DNA from: Kitasatospora sp. NBC_00240
Lineage (GTDB): Bacteria; Actinomycetota; Actinomycetes; Streptomycetales; Streptomycetaceae
Assembly: GCF_026342405.1 (NCBI RefSeq)
Contig: NZ_JAPEMU010000001.1
Coordinates: forward strand, 6,696,001 to 6,760,000
DNA length: 64,000 nt
Reading direction: 5' to 3'
Shown here: piece by piece, positions 61,045 through 64,000 of the stretch
How positions within the stretch are numbered: the first letter of the stretch is position 1
Layout of the letters: the number at the start of each line of letters is the position of its first letter
The notes under the pieces: model-generated
The model's database searches: none
Seen by the model: only the letters and a program-made list of their open reading frames with translations
What the model was told of the DNA's origin: nothing
Program-made: the position numbers and the translations under genes

Positions 61045-62616
61045 TCAGCGCACCGCCCCGGTAGCGGCGTTGCCGATCCGCGCGACCAACTCCCGCTTGA
61101 GCACCTTGCCGCTCGGCCCCAGCGGGAACGCGTCGGCGAACTCCACCACGCGCGGGTACTTGTACGCAGCCAGCCGCTCCTTGCCCCAGGCGACGATCTG
61201 CCCGCCCAGTGCCGCGTCCGCCGCGAACCCCGCGCGCGGGATCACCACCGCGCACACCTCCTGGCCGAGCCGCTGGTCCGGGACGCCGATCACCGCCACC
61301 TGCGCGACGGCCGGGTGGTGCACCAGCACCTCCTCGATCTCCCTCGGGTACACGTTGTACCCGCCGCGCAGCACCAGGTCCTTCTTCCGGTCGACGATCG
61401 ACAGGTAGCCGTCCTCGTCCTTGATCCCGAGGTCGCCCGAGCGGAACCAGCCGTCCACCACCACCTCGGCGGTCGCCTCCGGCCGCCCCAGGTAGCCGGC
61501 CATCACGTTGTGGCCGCGCACCACGATCTCGCCGACCGTGCCGGCCGGCAGCAGCTCGATCCGGCCCTCCAGCTCGGCCCGGGCGATCTCCACCTCGACG
61601 CCCCAGATCGGTCGGCCCACCGTGCCCGGCTTGCAGGGCCAGGCCCGCTGGTTGTAGGCGACCACGGGCGAGGTCTCGGTCAGCCCGTAGCCCTCGTAGA
61701 TGGTGCAGCCGAAGACGGCCTGGAACTCCTCCAGCACCTTGACCGGCAGCGCCGAGCCGCCGGAGAACGCCCGGTCCAGCGGCGGGCGCAGGGGAGTGCG
61801 AGTGGCCGCGTCGAGCAGCGCCAGGTACATCGTCGGCACGCCCATGAACACCGTGCAGCCGTGCTCCGTCATCAGCTCCAGCGCGCTCGCGGCCTCGAAG
61901 CGGTCCGTCAGCACCATCGTGGCGCCGGCCCGGAAGCAGGTGAGCATCCCGCAGATCTGGCCGAAGGTGTGGAACAGCGGCAGGCAGCCGAACAGCACGT
62001 CGTCCGGCCGGAAGTCGAAGGGGGAGAGCATCCCGACGGTGACGTTCATGGTGACGCTCAGCTGGGTCAGCATCGCGCCCTTCGGTCGGCCGGTGGTGCC
62101 GGAGGTGTACAGGATCACCGCCAGGTCGTCCGGCGCGCACGGCAGGTGGGCGGCGATCGGCTCGGCCCGCTCGGCCAGCAGGTCGAGGCTCGGCGCCTCG
62201 CACTCCTGCTCGGCCCGCACCGTGAGCAGCAGCACGTCGGCGGTCTCCGCGCCCTTACGGCCCTCGGCCAGCAGCGGGCCTGCGCAGACCAGCGCCCTGG
62301 CGCCGCTGTCGCGCAGCACGTACTCGATCTCACCGGCCTTGAGCAGCGCGTGCATCGGCACCACGACCGCGCCGAGCGAGAGCACCGCGAAGTAGACCGG
62401 GGGGAACTCCAGGCCGTTCGGCAGAAGCAGCGCCACCCGGTCGCCGGGGCCGATCCCCTGCTCGCCCAGCGCCGTCGCGTACTGCCGCGCACGGAACCAG
62501 AGTTCACGGTACGTCAGGCGCTCACCGGCGAAGTCGATCGCCGGGTGGTCCGGGCGTCGCGCCGCCGACTCGGCGAGCACGGCTGCGAGTGAAAGGGTCA
62601 CCGGTCCTCCGCTCAT
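61045..62616 (-). CDS. Acyl-CoA ligase (AsuD1-type, 5-aminolevulinate:CoA ligase candidate)
   Basis: A 523-residue ANL-superfamily ligase. The motifs are VILYTSGTTGRPKGAML, YEGYGLTETSPVVAYN, WFRSGDLGIKDEDGYLSIVD and GPSGKVLKREL with the catalytic Lys. It activates a carboxylic acid with ATP and joins it to CoA. Next to an aminolevulinate synthase, the expected substrate is 5-aminolevulinate, giving ALA-CoA for cyclisation to the C5N ring. That is known for AsuD1 in asukamycin biosynthesis and inferred here. It is 70 bases downstream of the synthase gene, with a hairpin between. Confidence 0.88.
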   Translation of the reverse strand: MSGGPVTLSLAAVLAESAARRPDHPAIDFAGERLTYRELWFRARQYATALGEQGIGPGDRVALLLPNGLEFPPVYFAVLSLGAVVVPMHALLKAGEIEYVLRDSGARALVCAGPLLAEGRKGAETADVLLLTVRAEQECEAPSLDLLAERAEPIAAHLPCAPDDLAVILYTSGTTGRPKGAMLTQLSVTMNVTVGMLSPFDFRPDDVLFGCLPLFHTFGQICGMLTCFRAGATMVLTDRFEAASALELMTEHGCTVFMGVPTMYLALLDAATRTPLRPPLDRAFSGGSALPVKVLEEFQAVFGCTIYEGYGLTETSPVVAYNQRAWPCKPGTVGRPIWGVEVEIARAELEGRIELLPAGTVGEIVVRGHNVMAGYLGRPEATAEVVVDGWFRSGDLGIKDEDGYLSIVDRKKDLVLRGGYNVYPREIEEVLVHHPAVAQVAVIGVPDQRLGQEVCAVVIPRAGFAADAALGGQIVAWGKERLAAYKYPRVVEFADAFPLGPSGKVLKRELVARIGNAATGAVR

Positions 62617-62639
62617 GATGGGTGGTCGGGAAAGGAAGG

Positions 62640-62680
62640 GCGCCGGCGGTCGGCGGCGCGAACGCTCCGACCGCCGGCGC
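62640..62680 (-). terminator. Hairpin between aminolevulinate synthase and ligase genes
   Basis: A perfect 14-bp stem (GCGCCGGCGGTCGG with CCGACCGCCGGCGC, 13-base loop) begins 7 bases after the synthase stop. It may attenuate transcription into the ligase or protect the upstream mRNA. Confidence 0.75.
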
Positions 62681-62686
62681 GGGGGC

Positions 62687-63901
62687 TCAGGCCCGGGTGC
62701 GCGGGATGTCCAGCTCCTGCCACACGGTGTCCAGCGCCTCGGCGAACTTCTCCACGTCGGCGGTGGTGTGGGTGGCGGACGGCGCGATCCGCAGGATCTC
62801 CTCGCCCTCCTTGACGCTGGGGGCGTTGATCGACTGCACGTAGATGCGGTAGCGCTCCAGCAGCAGCTCGGAGGCCCGGCGGCAGCGGGCGTCGTCGCCG
62901 ACGAAGGCCGAGACGATGTGCGACATCGGCGACACGAACGGGATCCGATGCTCCGTCAGCCGCCGGTGCAGCAGCTGGGCGTTGGCGGCCAGCCGTTCGC
63001 GCTCCTGGTCCGAGCCGGAGAGGTGGCGCACCGCGGCGAGCGCGGCGGCCGCGACCGCCGGCGGCAGCGAGGTGGTGAAGATGAAGCCGCGGGCGAAGCT
63101 GCGCACCGCGTCCACCATCGCGGCGGGGCCCGCGATGTAGCCGCCGGAGGTGCCGAAGCCCTTGGCCAGGGTGCCCATCACCACGGTGAACTTGTCGGCG
63201 ATGCCCTCGCGGGCGGCGATGCCCGCACCGCGCGGACCGTACATGCCGACCGCGTGCACCTCGTCGATGTAGGTGGTGGCGCCGTACTTCTCGGCGAGCG
63301 CGGCGATCTCGGCCAGCGGCGCGATGTCGCCGGACATCGAGTAGACCGACTCCAGCACGATCAGCTTCGGCCGGTCGCCATCGGCCTGCAGCAGTTCCTC
63401 GAGGTGCGCGACGTCGTTGTGGCGGAAGACCCGCTTCTCGACGCCGGCGTGCCGCAGGCCGTCGATGATCGAGGCGTGGTTCAGCTGGTCCGAGTAGACC
63501 ACGGTGCCGGGCATCCGACCCGCCAGCACGGTCAGCGCGGCGTCGTTGGCGGTGTAACCGGAGCTGAAGATCAGTGCCGACTCCATGCCGTGCAGCGCGG
63601 CCAACTCCTGCTCCAGCAAGACGTGGTAGTAGTTGGTGCCGCCGATGTTGCGGGAGCCGCCGGAGCCGGCGCCGAACGCGTCGACGGCCTCCTTCATGGC
63701 GGTCAGCACGGCGGGGTTCTGGCCCATGCCGAGGTAGTCGTTGCTGCACCAGACGCTGATCTCCAGCTCGGCGCCCGACCGGCCCTCGCGTGCGCTGGCG
63801 CTCGGGAACCGGCCGGCGTGCCGGCCGATCTCCAGGAACTGCCGGCTCTGCTCGGCGAACTCCTGCATCTCCTGGGTGAAGAAGTCCAGGTGTGCGGTCA
63901 T
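62687..63901 (-). CDS. 5-aminolevulinate synthase (AsuD2-type, C5N pathway)
   Basis: A 404-residue PLP enzyme of the alpha-oxoamine synthase family. Seen features are WCSNDYLGMGQNPAVLTAM, ALIFSSGYTANDAALTVLAG, VYSDQLNHASIIDGLRHAG, TYIDEVHAVGMYGPRGAGI and the PLP lysine Lys247 in GTLAKGFGTSGGY. It condenses glycine with succinyl-CoA, and AsuD2-like enzymes also cyclise ALA-CoA to the C5N ring. Actinobacteria make haem from glutamate, so such a gene marks secondary metabolism. ATG 63901 has GAGCGAG about 8 bases upstream; GTG 63910 is the alternative. It follows the amide synthetase gene by 16 bases. Confidence 0.93.
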   Translation of the reverse strand: MTAHLDFFTQEMQEFAEQSRQFLEIGRHAGRFPSASAREGRSGAELEISVWCSNDYLGMGQNPAVLTAMKEAVDAFGAGSGGSRNIGGTNYYHVLLEQELAALHGMESALIFSSGYTANDAALTVLAGRMPGTVVYSDQLNHASIIDGLRHAGVEKRVFRHNDVAHLEELLQADGDRPKLIVLESVYSMSGDIAPLAEIAALAEKYGATTYIDEVHAVGMYGPRGAGIAAREGIADKFTVVMGTLAKGFGTSGGYIAGPAAMVDAVRSFARGFIFTTSLPPAVAAAALAAVRHLSGSDQERERLAANAQLLHRRLTEHRIPFVSPMSHIVSAFVGDDARCRRASELLLERYRIYVQSINAPSVKEGEEILRIAPSATHTTADVEKFAEALDTVWQELDIPRTRA

Positions 63902-63917
63902 GGTGATCACTCGCTCT

Positions 63918-64000
63918 CTAGAGGGCGGTGCGCAGGGCGCGCAGCCGCAGCTTGTCCGGCTTGCCGGCGGAGTTCAGCGGGAGCTCGTCGAGCAACGCGA
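63918..64000 (-). CDS. C-terminal end of an adenylating enzyme (AsuC2-type amide synthetase candidate), partial
   Basis: Only the last 26 residues are in the window: ALLDELPLNSAGKPDKLRLR then ALRTAL. The L-P-x-N-x-x-G-K-x-D pattern with its Lys is the A10 core of ANL/adenylation enzymes. In the known C5N gene sets, the third member is an amide synthetase of this family that joins C5N to a polyene or other acid. The identity is therefore inferred from motif and position. The gene continues beyond the right edge. Confidence 0.75.
   Translation of the reverse strand, partial: ALLDELPLNSAGKPDKLRLRALRTAL

Noticed and set aside
62687..63901. Haem-pathway HemA role for the aminolevulinate synthase
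   Set aside because: Actinobacteria make aminolevulinate from glutamyl-tRNA, and the gene sits with a CoA ligase and an adenylating enzyme, as in C5N clusters.

Overview
The window is high-GC actinobacterial DNA, most like a Streptomycetaceae chromosome (Streptomyces or Kitasatospora; I cannot decide between them from sequence alone). The reasons are near-universal G/C third codon positions, frequent GTG and TTG starts, ATGA/GTGA stop-start overlaps, an actinobacterial type A RNase P RNA, an initiator tRNA with no encoded CCA, a DasR-type operator in front of a chitinase, and several streptomycete-type gene neighbourhoods.

Layout. 1-5.7 kb: a frameshifted Uma2 gene, a secreted GH18 chitinase with a DasR-like site, a scrambled remnant of an ECF sigma factor and its partner, and a divergent MarR/MFS pair. 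5.7-9.1 kb: a protein O-mannosyltransferase, a UPF0014 permease, and a GDT1/UPF0016 cation exporter behind a yybP-ykoY (manganese) riboswitch. 9.1-13.8 kb: a membrane-anchored peptidoglycan-binding protein, an MDR-type MFS pump with an extra C-terminal domain, a small monooxygenase-fold protein and a decayed fabF. 13.8-19.7 kb (minus strand): a cobalamin-riboswitch-controlled ECF vitamin transporter operon whose first gene is a secreted, membrane-anchored alpha-toroid protein. 19.9-24 kb: a KstR-like TetR regulator divergent from a coupled GT4 / methyltransferase / toroid-hydrolase cluster. 24-32 kb: membrane proteins, an Amidase_3 cell-wall hydrolase, a methyltransferase, a small two-repeat peptide and an S9 peptidase.

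32-44 kb is a conserved housekeeping run (Nif3-like, zinc ribbon, RNase H/CobC fusion, yaaA, DUF3995, RNB nuclease, MFS, rnpB). It is interrupted by an IS30-family element whose transposase gene is itself split by a group II intron. Exact splicing would restore an intact DDE transposase. 44.3-46.8 kb looks like less GC-rich inserted DNA carrying one bacterial-PH-domain protein; it abuts a 5'-truncated rraA. 48-56.3 kb holds the initiator tRNA and a sugar-use locus: GH31 hydrolase, PfkB sugar kinase, class II aldolase and an ABC sugar importer. 57-60 kb has small proteins and an uncharacterised 436-residue protein.

From 60.3 kb to the window edge a natural-product cluster begins. A LuxR regulator is followed by an acyl-CoA ligase, a 5-aminolevulinate synthase and the C-terminus of an adenylating enzyme. 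This is the gene set that makes and attaches the C5N (2-amino-3-hydroxycyclopentenone) unit of manumycin-type and related metabolites. The rest of that cluster should lie to the right of the window.
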